NCBI RefSeq assembly: GCF_018320785.1
Contig: NC_054884.1
Location: forward strand, 18,043,667-18,107,666
From: Cheilinus undulatus
Lineage: Eukaryota; Chordata; Actinopteri; Labriformes; Labridae
Length of the DNA stretch: 64,000 nt
Direction of reading: 5' to 3'
Part shown: in pieces, positions 1 to 17,420 of the stretch
Layout: every line of letters starts with the position of its first letter
Position numbering within the stretch: position 1 is the first letter of the stretch
Made by a program: the position numbers and the translations under genes
Notes under the pieces: model-generated
Databases searched by the model: none
What the model was told of the DNA's origin: nothing
Seen by the model: the letters and a program-made list of their open reading frames with translations, nothing else

Positions 1-3000
1 TTAACTTTTGTTATCCCAACCCTCACCTTAACCCTTTCCCTAACCTACGCTCACTGAAAGTTTAATCCAATTTTATTTTGAAAATTTTAGCATATCTTTC
101 TGTTCTGACAGAGGCGCCGTCTCACAGTAATGGTCTGTGAGAGGAAGCATCTGAGAGCTACAGTCTGCAGCCAAATCTCTTTCATTGTTTTTAAAATTTT
201 GAGGAAAATCTGTCATTCCAAAAATATCCACCTAAAGCACTACAGTTTTTAGAAGGTACACTACAGGCTACGTGGAAAGGCCTCTTTGTACTCTTCTACA
301 GTGTATGCTGCAGCAGAGATGCAGCAATGAAGGATAAATAAAGCTTTAGCCCTGTGGGGTCGTGAGAAGACCCCACCCACTCAGAGAATCAGTAGGTTTT
401 TGCATAACAGCAGAATTTTGATGCAAGAGCACAAGTCAAGGAGAATCAACCTAATCTCTGAGTCTGAATCAATCTGAAATACTTCAATGCCTGGGGAGTG
501 AATCATCTTTGGGTGGTATATCTGATGTAGATAAGTCTTACAAATGGCTGCATGTGGTTGAAAGAGGAGGGAAGGTGGTACACTGAAGGAGTTTTGTTTT
601 GGTCTGAGAGAATAATGGCATAAAAACATCTACTGGATTGAAAACTGCATGTTTTACCTTAGAAGAGCAAAGCTTTCTGCAAACTACTCAAACACAGGAA
701 AAAGTTGTTTGTAGGGGACTACTGTAGACTGACTGTAGCCAGCATTTCTAACAGCTGATACAAGCTCACAATTTGACTCATTTATATTAATATGAGCACA
801 AACAAAAACTACTTAGACTGATGAAATGTCATGTAAGGTCATTATTAACCAAACAAAATCCAGTTCCAATTTCTATCTCCCTCTTTACACCTGTAGATGC
901 TTTTATAAAGCCATTGTCATGTATTGACCCCATGCACCGCCACTTGTCACTGCCCACTGGTGATGGATGTCTCGAGTTAACCTCATGTAAGATAACTGTG
1001 ACAAATGAGGAACCCTTTGCCTTTAATGGGCAGTGTGAAAAATTGCACTTGTATGTATGATAGCCCTGTTCATGTGTGTTTCTATGTGTGTGTGTATGAA
1101 CAGCCTTCAAATGCACATAGGCAGTGGCATGATGTAATGTTATGGGCAGACCATCTCAGCATGGTTGGTGTCATAAAGGTCCCTCTGAGTTTCATTACTC
1201 ACTGATGAAAGAAAAGCAATATGGTGTGTGTGACTGTTTGTGTTTGTGTGATTGTGTTTGCGGCAGAGAGGTCAGGAAGGTTTACCTATGAATCCTGACA
1301 GAAACTGGACAAATGAGCCATAAAATCTCACTCTTCTTCACTCAGCGTTCTCCTGATGGCTTTCAGGCTTTTATGTTTTTTTTTCCTTTTGGAACGAGTA
1401 AAACACAGAAAACACACACACACACACGCCTGCAGTGCATTCTAATCTCCCTTCTCCTCACCCGTCATGCCTTAAACTTCCTCCCCCTCCGTCTTTAGAC
1501 CTACTGAACCTACACACATGCATCCCTCGCACCTTGTTTTATTTCATATGCGTGCTTGCATCTCTGCCCTTTGGCGGGAGATTTTTTCTCCCAGATGCTT
1601 TGTTGTGTCTGTGAGCGTGTGGGAACATACGCTGTGCTAGCTGTGGGTGGTGGGTGGAAAGCAAATGTGAATAGAGATTTTGCCACGCTCCTTCCAGCTG
1701 GCTTAAAAATATCCTGAGAATTTAATGACACCCTGCAAAGGCATGCTGAGCTTTCTCAATCTGTGCTGTGGTGGTGAAGGTTTTACCGATCAGGCCTCAT
1801 GTTTACGGCACTTGTTTCCCATTAATGTTTACTACACCTTTGTGGGAATGAGGTTTTTAACATTTTGATACTTCTTAATCCCACATCATTTAAAGTGATA
1901 CCATACTCGTTATTATCATGAACGACAGCATTCAAAGGCTCCAAAGCTTTAGACAGACTACATTTGTTTCATAAAGCAGGTGAGGGGAGAAATAAATCTA
2001 TTAACTCCTGCAAGCTATTAAACTGAAAAAATACAGACATGTGTACAAGTTTTAGGGATGCTAAGGATGGGGGTTGCAGCCAATTGACACGTTAACACAC
2101 GTACGCTGTTGTGAAGCCAAGGTCAAGCTCAGCAGCATCTCTTTTGCCTTTTCACCCCTGGTGACACACCTGGGCTTTCTGCAGACTATTTTCAGCCCCT
2201 TAGGACATCCACAGCATGACCAAGGTCTCATGGCAATCCTACTGCCCACCCAAACTGTATCCTAGGCCACGCTTATGCATCACACCCACCCCTTACTCTG
2301 CCCTAAAGGTGTTCAGGCTTTATTTTTTTCCAACAGATTAATTTCCCATGCTCCTGGTAACATGCAAGGATATCCAGACCACAACCTGGATTGTGTCGAT
2401 CCTCCTTCCTGACCAGTGGTGCGGCCATTACAGGCCTATTTCAGCCTCAATTTTTTGCCCAAACATGCCTAAAACTTCTGCACAGTGCTGTTTATAAGTA
2501 CATTATTTCAGTAAGGAAACATATAGGAGTTCATTTGCGTCTTGTGGTTTGTAGAAACAAGAAGGTTTCCAGTATTTGGGGCCTCCAACTTCAATTTTTG
2601 GGGCTGTGATATTATTTTTGTTTGACTTTTCCAGCATCATTGCAAAGTAAAGCATAATGGAGGATGGTTCAGTACTTGAGGAAGTAAACCTTTTATTTCT
2701 TAACCATACAGTAACTATGAAGGTTCAACCTTCAAGCTTAGCCTAGCATGGGGTGCCAGTGATCTGAATAAATTCAACAGATTTGATTGGAGGTAGATAC
2801 CAGATTAAAAAATCAGGATGGCCTTAGAGTAGAACTGCTGCTCCTTCGCATCTCAAGGAGCCAGTTGAGGAGGTTTGTGCATCTGATTAGGGTGCCTCCC
2901 TGTGGAATTCTTCCAGGTGCAATCAACTGGGCAGAGACCCAGTATCTCATCTGGCCTGGGATGATCTAAGAATCCCCCAGGAAGAGCTGTAAAATGTTAC

Positions 3001-3646
3001 TGGGGGTTATTAAGACAAATAAGTTTAGGTTGTACAGTCTTTTCCTTTGTCTGGTTCAACAAAAAACATTTTAAAAAGATATGGATGCTATTGATGCTTT
3101 CCTTTTTTTAACCTCATTTTGGACACAAATTGCTGGATAGGATTTTATCCCAATTTATGCTTTTACTAAAGAGGTATTTACATCGATCATAAAGTAACAT
3201 TAAGTTAAAGCAACTGTCAGAATTTTCTGTTTGCGTTGATTTTGGCGGCCCCTGTGGGCAAGTTAAGGTCCATTACATGCAGCACTTCAGCATTAGTCCC
3301 AGAGCAAAACACCCTTGCCCTCCTTTACCTCCCTCAGTGACCAAGTGAAGCCACCTGTGTGACTGATCTCTGTATATGCAGTCCAAAGTAGGTGTAGCTC
3401 TTATGTCAGACTGAAAAAGCCAGTTCTTTGTGTTGTAGGGTTTGTTTTTGTCCATCGGAGGAGGATCTTCAAAGAGAAAAAAAGGTAAAATATATGAAAC
3501 ATGATTGAGCCTCTGAGTGAAACATAAAAAAGCTGAATGAGAGCCTGTTCCATCAGTGTGAACACAGAGCTGAGAACAACAAACTCAGAGGGAGATTTCA
3601 GTATCTTTTTATCACGCATTACTCAATAAGATATATTGTTAGGATA

Positions 3647-5229
3647 CACACTATATCAACAAAAGTATGTGGCCCCACATGTTGATTGTTGAAGTCAGGT
3701 GTTTCAATCAGACCAGTTGCTACAGGTGTATAAAACCAAGCACCTAACCATGTAGTCTCCATTTGCAAACATCTGTGATACAACCTAAGTCGTGAAGAAC
3801 TCAGTGACTTCAAGCGTGGTACTGTGATGGATGCCACCTTTGCGATAAGACAGTTTGTAAAATTTCAACCCTGCTGGATATTCCACAGTCATCTGTGAGT
3901 GATATTATTAGAAAGTGGAAGCATTTAGGAACAACAGCAACACAGCCAAGAAGCCAAAGACCACATAAAATCACAGAGCAAGATCAAGGACTACTAAGGT
4001 GTACGATGTGTACCATAGCTGAAGAGGTCTAAACTTCCACTGGCATTAATGTAAGCACAAAAACTGTGTGACTGACCGATGCCAATCACCAGATGGAGTG
4101 ACGCAAAGCACACTATACTGGACTGTGGAGCCGTAGAAACATGTTCTCTGGAGTGATGACTCATGCTTCTCTGTTTGGCAGTTATCTCAGCAAGTCTGGG
4201 TTTGGTAGACTCTAGGAGAACATACCTGCCTGTTTGCATTGTGGAATGGGGCTGTTTTTCAGGGTTTAGACTAGGCCCCTTATCTTCACTGAAAAGCATG
4301 CCGTGACATTTTGGACAACGCTATGCTTCTAACTTTGTGGCAACAGTTTGGGGAAGGCCCTTTTCTATTTCAACATGACTGTGCCCCTGTACACAAGAAA
4401 AGACTATCAAGACATGGTTTGATGAGTTCAGTGTGGAAGAACGTGGTTGGCTCTGATATCGACCCCATCAAGCACCTTTTCGATTAACTGAAACAGAGAC
4501 TGCAAGCCAGGTAGTCCCATCCAACATCAGTGCCTGATCTCAAAAATGCTCTTCAGAATGAATGAGCACAGATTTCTACAGAAACACCTTCCAATAGGAG
4601 TGGAGGTTGTTATAGCTCCAAAAGGTGGGCTGAGTCCATATTAAAGGTCACATATCATGCAAAAATACACTTTTTCAGGCTTTTCTAGCAAGAATATGTG
4701 CCCCTGACTTGTCCACAATCCCCCCAATTATCAGGACACCCCCCCCCCCACCTTTCAAAAAATGTGAGCAGAAACAAGCCGTTCTCAGATTTCCCCTCAT
4801 GATGTCATGCAGGGAGTTAACCCCGCCCCCAGGTTTGCTTGGCGCTCCCCGCTCAGAGGAAAGTTCCGCCCTCCTCTCCTGATCCTCCTTTCAGCTGCCA
4901 AATGCATTAAGCCATGTACATTTCCTGAGAGAGGCGGAGTCAGGGGCGGAGTCAGACAGCTCATTAACTTTTAAAGCCACAGACACAGCCCATTCTGAGC
5001 AGGGTTGAAACAGAGGGTTTTTTTTAGACATAGAAAAATCAAATACTGGACTGTTTTTTCAGCAACAAACTTCACAGGCATGTTTTGGGGACCTCTTAGA
5101 CCAATATAAACTTGTCTTAAAAGGGTAAAATATGTGACCTTTAAAGTACATGTGTTTAAACACACTGCCATTACAATCCCTGTAGGTGTAATTGTCAGGT
5201 GGTCAAATACTTTTTTTACATATAGTATG
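3647..5229. mobile_element. Tc1/mariner transposon relic, interrupted by a MITE
   Basis: The ends are inverted: the left end reads CACACTATATCAACAAAAGT and the right end, reversed, reads CATACTATATGTAAAAAAAG, each next to a TA dinucleotide (3645-3646 and 5230-5231). The body resembles common fish Tc1 elements, for example the stretch at 4310-4640 matching the transposase part that encodes the D-E-D catalytic core. No open transposase remains; the reading frame is heavily degraded. Without the nested 0.5 kb insertion the element would be about 1.1 kb, so it is also internally deleted. Family assignment is from memory of fish repeats. Confidence 0.75.
4645..5140. mobile_element. TTAA-flanked MITE nested in the Tc1 relic
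   Basis: Perfect 11-bp terminal inverted repeats (AGGTCACATAT at the left, its reverse complement at 5130-5140) are flanked on both sides by TTAA (4641-4644 and 5141-5144). TTAA duplication is the hallmark of piggyBac-type transposition. There is no coding capacity. It has split the Tc1 relic, so it is the younger of the two. Confidence 0.85.
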
Positions 5230-5695
5230 TATTTGACACTTGCTATACTAATGTTTAAATGTAGCACCTTTAAAGCTGACTTTGTCATCTTAGTACAATG
5301 TTAACTATGCTAACCAGCTGTCTGTAGGTTTATTTAAACTATATAAACACATCTGATAGCAAGATCACTATGTAGAATATTTAGGGGTGGACATTATTCG
5401 GCTTAGGCCATCATCAAGTATGCAGTTATTTCCAGCTCAGTTGGGAAAGTTTACCAGTGCCAGTACATAAATATGCACATATATTTCCATCTGATTGGAG
5501 ACACCATAAGGTCCCTACTGTGGTGGGATCAGCATATCAGTGTGCCTGTTCTTGATGTGATGGTCCACAGGAAGATACAGACATAAAATACAATACTTTT
5601 TAAAATGTGCAAACTGACTGAGCTGAGTCCAGAAACTACAACATCTTGGAAAAACCTGTCATATTTACTGTGATGTAACAATTTTAAATGTATAC

Positions 5696-5708
5696 CGCCA
5701 CCTAGTGT
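5696..5708 (-). promoter_or_regulatory. CTCF-like core motif (12 of 13 positions)
   Basis: The minus strand reads ACACTAGGTGGCG, one mismatch from the CTCF core CCASYAGRKGGCR. By chance about two such one-mismatch sites are expected in 64 kb on both strands, so on its own it is weak. It lies in the doc2 intron about 400 bases before a C2B exon. Confidence 0.25.
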
Positions 5709-6063
5709 ATGGAATATTGAATGTCAGTAAAGCAGAGTTGCAGATGTGGATGTTTTAGAAGCATTTTCTGCTGTTATTCTGCATTATTAGCTATATTTCC
5801 TAAATATTTAACTAGTCTTTTGATCAATCAAAACATATTTCTATGTAGTTTGTAAAGCAGTGACTGATAGTGGCATGAAAGACTGACATGACAGACAAAA
5901 GACAGCATGATTGATCCATCATTGACTGTTACTCCTGAGGGATCGTATTGATTTTCTACATGACTGAACTTACTGTGACCTCTCTGTAGTGCTCTCTGGT
6001 GTTTCCTCTTTCAATCAGTGCATTCCTGTTCCTCTCACCCGGACTATGACCCGTGAACAATAA

Positions 6064-9460
<3,397 letters not shown>

Positions 9461-10600
9461 AGCGATTATCGTCCTCTGACACCAGAGAGACGCCTGAAGA
9501 CTCAGGATGAGGGGCAATTCATCGCATGTTCTGAGGACTTTTGTGCATGAATAAGACGAGGATTCATATCCAGCTTACTTTGTGTCATAAATGAGATCAT
9601 AATTCTTAACACAAAGGGGTCATAGTCTGGGATCAATACTGTAATCTTGGTTTTAGATAGACTTGATGCAAATGTGAGGAAAGGCCCCCAGTATAAAGCT
9701 AACAGTGTGAGAATTTTCATAATCATATTCATAGAGATCACATCTCTTTTGTTGATTTTATGTTCATCTAAATGCTCCTCCACGCTGCTACAAGCTGGTT
9801 AGATGTCAGCCTGCAGGAAAAATTGAAATGAAGCAGAAAATAATGAAAAACCTGGATTGTTCTGCTTGTTATTTTTGCTTAAACTCATCCTCTGTCTGAC
9901 AGTGCACACACCCCTCTTTTGCAATAATGTTTTGCTGAATGCTTCCAAATATTTCCAAGTGGTCTTAATGATGCCAGACAGTTTGCATCTATTGGCCTGA
10001 TTGCCACTGGATTGAGTGCACACAGCGCAGCCCAATGATAGAATTTGTTCTTCCATGTTGTTTGTTTTGCATGTTTAGTGTCAATGGTGCAAATTCAAAG
10101 CAAAAATGTACCTGGAGGAAATTATTATTCTGCAGAGGGGGATTTTTAATTTTAAGGCTAACCACTTTTTTTAACGTTGTTCACAGTTGTGTGACAAAAA
10201 CATCTGTTGCTATTAGTGACACACTGACATCGACATACTTCACAACCCCTGATCTGTATGCAAAAGTACAGAGATGTAATTAACAGGAGGGTCCCGGAGC
10301 AGAGAGATTGATTTTGTGGACAGCCGTGCATCGTAATAACATCATCATCCTCTGTTGAATATCTAAATTACAAATATGTACTGAATGGTGTGTAGAGCAC
10401 AGTGTTGTGTGATAACTTGCTGCAGGTTGTATCTGTGCTGGGTCTCATGTGGTCAAAGAGGCATGCTGAAAACACTATGGTGTTTATATGTAAATATATA
10501 TATTGTGTTTGCTTTGGATGTTTGTCTTTTGGAACTTAAAGTGTGCATGACTGTTGAAGTTTTTCATAAAATATTTGTTTGATTTGATTTGTGGATCTCT
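9461..10600 (+). other. probable doc2 3' untranslated region
   Basis: The sequence following the doc2 stop has no repeat signature and no further exon. No canonical AATAAA lies in a convincing position; the variant ATAAAA near 10567 is the best candidate for the cleavage signal. The 3' limit is therefore inferred. Confidence 0.4.
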
Positions 10601-11040
10601 GATTTTTATTTTTAGCTTATGTCATAGTTTCAGCAGAAAGGTTAACATGCAGCTCAGTGGCAGTCTGAAAAAGCCGACACTGCCACCTAGTCTTCAGATT
10701 CTGTAACTGCAGCCACTTCACAGAGAAAAGGTAAAAGAAAATCTTTAAAACTGACAGCTGGTGTAATACCTTCTGAGTTAATGAAGAACAAACTGATGAT
10801 TATGGGTCTTATGAAGATAAAATATTGTCGTATTGCTGCCTCGCAATATACTGAAGCAAGGTAACATAATTAATATTTTATCAATACTGAATATATAGCT
10901 CATCAATATTTTACTATCTAAATGATAAATGGACTTCAGCCTGTATGGCACTTTCCTAGTCGTCTGACTACTCAGAGTGCTTTTTATAGGTAAACACACC
11001 TATTCACTCCACATAAAGTCTCTAACAGTGGAGGCTGCTT

Positions 11041-12310
11041 CAGTGCCTACAAGAAGTATTCACCCCCTTGGATGCTCAACCCATTTATTGATTTTATAAA
11101 TTAATCATGATCAATACAATTTGGCTTTTTCAACAAAAAACTCTTTAATGTCAAATAGAAAACAGATTTCTACAAAGTAATGTCTACTGAATAAAACATG
11201 TAAATATGTAAAGTAAAATAAGTGACTACATTAATATTCACCCCCTTTAAAGTGACTGACCTAATTCAACAGAGGTCCAGCTAATTGGTGCTAATGGTCT
11301 CACAATTAGTGAAATGAGGATCACCTGAGTGCAGTGAATGTGTCTTAAGTGATTGTAGTATGAAGACACCTGTGTCTGGAAGGTCCAGTCACTGGTTGAT
11401 CGGTATTCCCGGCTACTATTACACCATGAATCCAAAAGAGCACCCCAAGAAACTCAGAGAAAATGTTACTGAAAAGTTTAAGTCAGGGGATGGATACAAA
11501 ACATTTTCAAAGGCACTGAACCTCCCCAGAGTTCATTTCAATCCATCATCAAGAAATGAAAGGAATACGACACACGTGTACATCTGCCTAGATCAGGCCA
11601 TCCTCACAAACTGAGTGACTGGGAAGAAGGAGACTAGTGAGAGACACCTATGACTACTCTGAAGGAGTTACAAGCTTCAGCAGCTGAGATGGGAGAGACT
11701 CAGCATAGAACAACTGTTGCCTGGGTTCCTCACCAGTCAAAGCTTTATGGGAGAAAGGCAAGGAAGAAAACTCAAGGCATGTGAGAGACTCCGTGGCCAA
11801 GCGGAAGAAAGTTCTTTGGTCCTTTTTTGCCATCGGACAAAACGCTATGATTTGCAGACACCGAACACAACATCCCCACCGTGAAATACGCTGGTGGCAG
11901 CATCATGCTGTGGGGATGCTTCTTAGCAGTCAGCCCTGGAAAGCTTGTAAAGGTAAAGAGTTAAATGAAAGCAGCAAAATATAAGAAAATCCTAGAGGAC
12001 AATCTTATTCAGTCTGCAAGAGAACTACAGCTTAGGAGAAGATTTATTTTCCAGCGAGACATGACTGAAAGCATACAGCAACGAGAAGGTGAATGTCCTG
12101 GAGTGGCCCAGTCAAAGCCCAGACCTCAATACAAAAAGAATTTGTGGCTGGATTTGTTTATGCTGGATCCCCATGCAACCTGACAGAGCTTGAGCAGTTT
12201 TGCAGAAGAATGGAGAAAACTTCAGTGTCCAGATGTGCAAGCCTCATTGAGACCTATACCCAAATAAAGGGTAAAACATCCAAAGGGGTGAATACTTTTT
12301 ATAGGCACTG
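11041..12310 (+). mobile_element. Tc1/mariner transposon relic (CAGTGCCTA family)
   Basis: The left end CAGTGCCTACAAGAAGTATT is inverted at the right end (ACTTTTTATAGGCACTG, followed by TA at 12311). The body contains recognisable fish Tc1 sequence on the + strand: a helix-turn-helix-type start near 11420-11620 (translated TMNPKEHPKKLRENVTEKFK) and a catalytic part near 11850-12260. The frame is broken several times and an internal part is missing, so it is inactive. A second, shorter copy of the same family sits inside kif22. Confidence 0.85.
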
Positions 12311-14001
12311 TATATGAAATGTATATCAGGTAATCCCATTCATAATTTTCTATTCATACAATTCACACTGTTAATGCAGCAGAGAGAGGAAGTTGGGATA
12401 AATTGTCTAGTCCAAGGACAAGTCAGCATGCGACCGCAGAAGCTCTCTGGATGAGAGACAACTGTCTTCACCACTGATCCACAGCTGCCCTGAGATTTAC
12501 ATTTAATTAAGTTTCATTCGGTTCGATTGCAAGCTCAATTTGACTTATTAGATGACATTCTCATCAATGGCTGGGTCCATGGACTTTATTTTATCGCTAC
12601 ATATGTAACCAAGAATGTCTAAATAAACCTGAATGAGAAAAAAGATGTAATGATTCATCAGAACTTATGTAATGTTGTTGAAAATGACCACAAAGTATTC
12701 TCTGAACAAAACATTTCTCTAATGATACAGACCAGCTCTGACATTGCTGCTAATAATACTAGAAAGGTAGTGATATTTGCCCAGGGAGGATTACCCCAGA
12801 GGTTAAGCAGATTAGTGGGGAAAACACAGACAGTTATTTAAACGCAGAACTCTGGGACAGGAATGACATTACTATGATTTAGAAAACACATTATGGATAA
12901 TGAGCTACAAGACTAACAAGACACAGAATAGCCATCTGGATGTTTGATACTGTGAAATGGTTGGATTTTCATTGGCATGAGTAAAGCACATAGAAATGCT
13001 TATATTTTTGCATGTGTTTATCTAGAGGCTTGTTTGTAACTCTACAAACTAAATTACCATCTCCATCTGAAGTACTCTCTTTAAATTTTTCTCATTACAA
13101 TGAAAATGGGAATGCCGAAAAAGTAATAAAAACACTGCGGTTGCTGATGCTGCTGTAATACCACCAGGGAAGATAAAGAGAGTGAAGACAACATGATATG
13201 AAATCTCTCTTTAAATACAGACAATATGAACGCTCTGGTAGAAACATAACTGATAACAGCCAGCACAGCCAATGATCCTGAGGGTGATGATGAGTAGTTT
13301 TCATTTAATAATGACATTAATGAGCACATTACTGTCACCCAGCCACACTGTGATGAAGGACTAGCAGAGGGTGCTTAAATGTGGCTTTAATGATGGGCCA
13401 ATATCAACTTAAAGTTCACATCATCAGGCAAAACTTGAGAAAAACAACCAGAAAATACCCATCATGCATGTCTGCAAAAGGCTTTCTGGAAAAAATAAAT
13501 GGTCCTGTTGCTGGTGACCAGACATCCTGTCATTTAGACCAAAACTGTTGAAGAGGACTTTAATCCATTTTCTATGAGGTGCAAGATAAAACACAACATT
13601 AAGACAAATTCAATATACAATATTTTATTTGCTATGAAGATAAACATCTATTCATTTGGCTAATGAAATCTAATCTCAGTCACAGCCAACATCTGACAGC
13701 AGTTATTAATGATCTATTTCAACAAAACAAATAGTAGATTAAAAAAAAAAACATCAGTAAAGTAAAGCATTAGTAAGAAACACTTGTGATTCTCCTGCAA
13801 AGACTGTAAGGTGTACTGTAAGGTTCTAAATTTGTCCTATTTCTACAGTGATTTTTTACTTTATCTGACATGTAAATGATTAAAAAACATTTCTAGATAA
13901 AAACATCAAGATACAAAACAAATTAGAAAATACCTTCAGTGGACAAGCAGATTTTTTTTTCCTCTGAATGAAAGAGTATTTTTCAAATTTTTGGTTTCAA
14001 A

Positions 14002-14029
14002 ATCCATCCATCCATCCATCCATCCATCC
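14002..14029. repeat. (ATCC)n microsatellite
   Basis: About seven uninterrupted ATCC units. Confidence 0.95.
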
Positions 14030-14839
14030 TTCTTTTGGATGCTGTTTGGATGTAACTATTCAGTTATTTACAAAATGTAAATATAACATGTGATACACCA
14101 GCAGAAAGCTCTGATTCTAAGGATTCTGACCATGTTTACTTTTGCAGATAAAACCACCACAGCAACAATTAATGCATTTGTCAGGCTACAAACAGATAAA
14201 CAATTATGAAAGTGACACAGCTTTTCATTAGAAGTTTTCCTGTAGTCTTATGATCATAATATTCCATCAAAATCAGCCCTGCTGCACCAGAAAGAGTCCC
14301 CCAAATTTTCATCTAGTTTTTTCTAGTACAAAACATGATTCTATCCATAAAGATCCATGGACTGTTTTGTATAACTTTAAATTTGCCATTGTTGCTCCTA
14401 ATAGTCTGCTGTATTTGCTGTGATAATGTCTTTTTTCCTGACTTCTATTATCATTGCTACATCCTCAATGCTGCCAACCTCAATCTGTTTTGGAGGCTTC
14501 AGTTTGAAACACCTGGACTTTTCATAAAAACAGTAGTAAAATCCTCCTTTTCTGCTTTAGTGTTATCAGCTTTGAATCTGAACTAGCTAAGGCCTCAGGC
14601 TTTGGACCAGTTGAGTTTTCCAGGTAACACCTCCCAACTACAGTCATTTACAGGCCTCATAAAAATTCAGACAGGAAAAAACTTTTCTTTTTTTTTTTTT
14701 TTGTTGTTTTACTCAATACCAGTTGCATCTACAGTGAGTCTGGGAAGAAAGGAAGAAAATTCAGAGTTACCAAAGACACCTTGTTGTGCTTGTAATCCAA
14801 GCGGTTCAAGCACAGGATTCAATTTAATGTGGATATTCC

Positions 14840-15380
14840 TGGATAGACATTTTTGGCTGATTATACCCAGAATTCGAAAGGCCCAAAGATTTACTGGAAC
14901 CATTCCCCCAAAAAACTCCAGGAAACTTTGATGGAAGTTCCCAAAGGTGTTCGGGAAAATTCCTCATAATTTTAGTCTCAATGGTATCATGAAAAGTTTC
15001 ATAAAATCATCTCAAAAAAGATCAAAAATTCCTAAAAGTCTCAGGAAAATTTCAGAGAACATAACAAATAAATAGATTTTTTAAAATCACCACAAGATTT
15101 CTAGACGATAAATAAAATCATCTAATGAAAACTCCAGAGGAAAAAAAATCCTGAATATTTGCTACTAAATTAATGCCAAAATTCCCAAAGGTTTCAGGAA
15201 AATTTTACAAGACTTCTGAAAAATACCCAAGCTAATGTTGATCAAAACTGAGGAAATTTCCAGGAAAACTGCAGGTGAATTTGAACAAATAATCATGGGA
15301 AAATTCAAGCGAAAGTTAGTTTAAAATTAAGTCTATCATTTTCAAAGCTCTAAATGAAAATTTTCAGAAAATCCCCAATC
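14840..15380. repeat. degenerate low-complexity stretch with recurring GGAAAATT
   Basis: Short blocks such as TTCCCAAAGGT followed by CAGGAAAATT recur at irregular intervals of some tens of bases. The copies are too diverged for a clear period. It could be an old tandem repeat; no gene is seen. Confidence 0.35.
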
Positions 15381-16199
15381 AAGGATTTTTATTTTTGGTC
15401 TCTCAGATTATGCAGCCGGCTCCAGTAACATGCATGTCCACAGGTCAGTGTGTCTCATTATGTTGTTATTTTCTCCTCAAACTGACAGCGCGATCATGAT
15501 GCATCCAAACGCTCCCAGGCTGACTCACTGCCTCAGTGTTTGTATGACCCAGCTGGATTATCTCTGACCCACTTACTGCAGCTGGATGTGTCCCTGTCTG
15601 ATGTGCTGATCCTCTTTCCAAGTCATGCTCACTGTAGACCCCCCATTAAATTAGCTGAGTACTAAATAAATTACCTTTTGCTGTCTCTGTGGTTAGATGG
15701 ATATGGAGATTTTGCTGTTGTCAGATGTTGTGTTTGCACTTATATTTTTGCTGATGTCAGTTATGTTTTAACATTGACCTCTAAAATTCTTGTTTACATA
15801 GAGAATGAGTGGTTGTTCACTCACTTCCTATACATTTTGTTTTCATCATTCTTAACTACAAATGAACATTCGACATGCCTTATTATCTCTTATAAAGGCA
15901 ATGATGTCCTTTTTTTTCCATTTCCATGAAAACAAAACCAAACATGACTGAAATCCCAGCTTATGAAAAAATATAACAGCTAAGACAAGGTATGTTTGGC
16001 ATATTTTCATCTAGCTTATACAGCACGATTCTTCGGATGGTAATGAAGTTTTGTCATTCCACCTCTTTAACTAGAAAAAACCCTACACAACAACAGCTGT
16101 ATGGACAGGAAGTTGTCATTAATTGTTCAAAATGAATTGATTTGTATGATTTTAGTACTGTATTAGTTTTCCTCAGGTTCAGAGTCAGACATACACTTT

Positions 16200-16740
16200 A
16201 GAAAGTGTTAATATTTTAACTCTTAAAGTGTTAATATTAACACTCAACAGTGTTATTTTCTTACACATTTAAGTCTACTTATTACATGTGTCAGTTCCTT
16301 TCACTTTGTGTCACTTTAAGTATTTACAGCATTTATTACTGACTTTGATTGATGCACTTTCATACATACCTGATTTTGCACCCCATGCTGACCACCTGTA
16401 CCAAGGTGGGGTGTCCTCTGGCATAGACGAAGTTCACAGACAAGCTTGCTGCCAGGTCTTCTCAAACTACAGGAAATTGAATAGGCAGAAAGTCACTAAC
16501 TTAGTGGATAACTTCGCTCATGGTGCAAAAGCATCTGACATCAGACGACAATCCACCAGGAACCACGTGTATACACATTTAAACTCATCTAAACTCTCTG
16601 CCAAGGGGCATGATGGGAAAACTGCTTACACAGCCTCCCACAGAATTGAAATGGCAGTGAGCGGCGCTCAGATCAATCGGTTGTCTACCATTTCACTCAG
16701 AATGGCGTTAAAATGACACTTTAGGAGATAAAATCAACTT
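16200..16740 (+). other. unassigned repeat-like block containing a 142-codon open frame
   Basis: The left edge has TTAATATT/AGTGTTAATATTAACACT motifs typical of fish MITE ends. An open frame at 16288-16716 would encode 142 residues, with a hydrophilic part containing NRQKVTNLVDNFAHGAKASD. I do not recognise a family. The frame starts at an ATG, but no promoter, splice site or homologue is evident, so it may be a chance frame or a transposon fragment. Confidence 0.25.
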
Positions 16741-16929
16741 TGAAAGGTTTGACACTGAAATAACTACACTTCAGTTTTTGCTAAGTAGGTGTTTTTCATT
16801 TTAATGACTGAAGACCACTTTAAAATGTCATCATTAGGCCAAAACATCCATCTGCTCATTCTGACCAATACTTTATTTGTTGACCAAATGTCTGTAAAGT
16901 AACAACATTCATGTGATGGCAAATACAAA

Positions 16930-17420
16930 CATGCTAAAACACTACATTAAGATGGTGAACATGTCAGCGTTATACCTACTAACATTATGTCACTACTGGT
17001 GATGTTAGCATGTAATCATTGTATCTGCCATTGGTTTGCTACACTAATGGCAGACTAGAGTCTTGCTAAGCTGCTAACATTGTTTGCAGGGCCTCCCTTG
17101 GCCCAAGTCAGGCCCTAAGCACACTCTGGTTTATTTCAAGATGGCTCATTTGCTCAACTAATATAGTTAGTATGCTAACATGACACTTGCTAAACATTAG
17201 TACATTGCTGGTGTTGTTAGCATGTAAACATACTTTTTTGGTCTTTTGTTAGCCGCACTGCTGTCTGACTAGAGCCTCACAAACATGCTAACACTGCTAG
17301 TATGCTAAAGTTTGTTTCTTAAGTGATAGCTAAGCTATTGTTGAGACAAAAGCAAATTAATCAAATCGACTAACCTGTTATCCCGCTAGTGGTGAATGTT
17401 AATGCTAATAGAAGTCCATT
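16930..17420. repeat. GCTAACAT/ATGTTAGC-rich degenerate repeat
   Basis: Many copies of GCTAACA, GTTAGCATGT and GCTAAAC occur on both strands, interspersed with unique sequence. Such stretches are common in fish intergenic DNA. No gene is seen. Confidence 0.45.

Noticed and set aside
1-60. CCCTAACC-like motifs resembling telomere repeats
   Set aside because: Only scattered, imperfect units (CCCTCACC, CCCTTTCC, CCCTAACC); no array.
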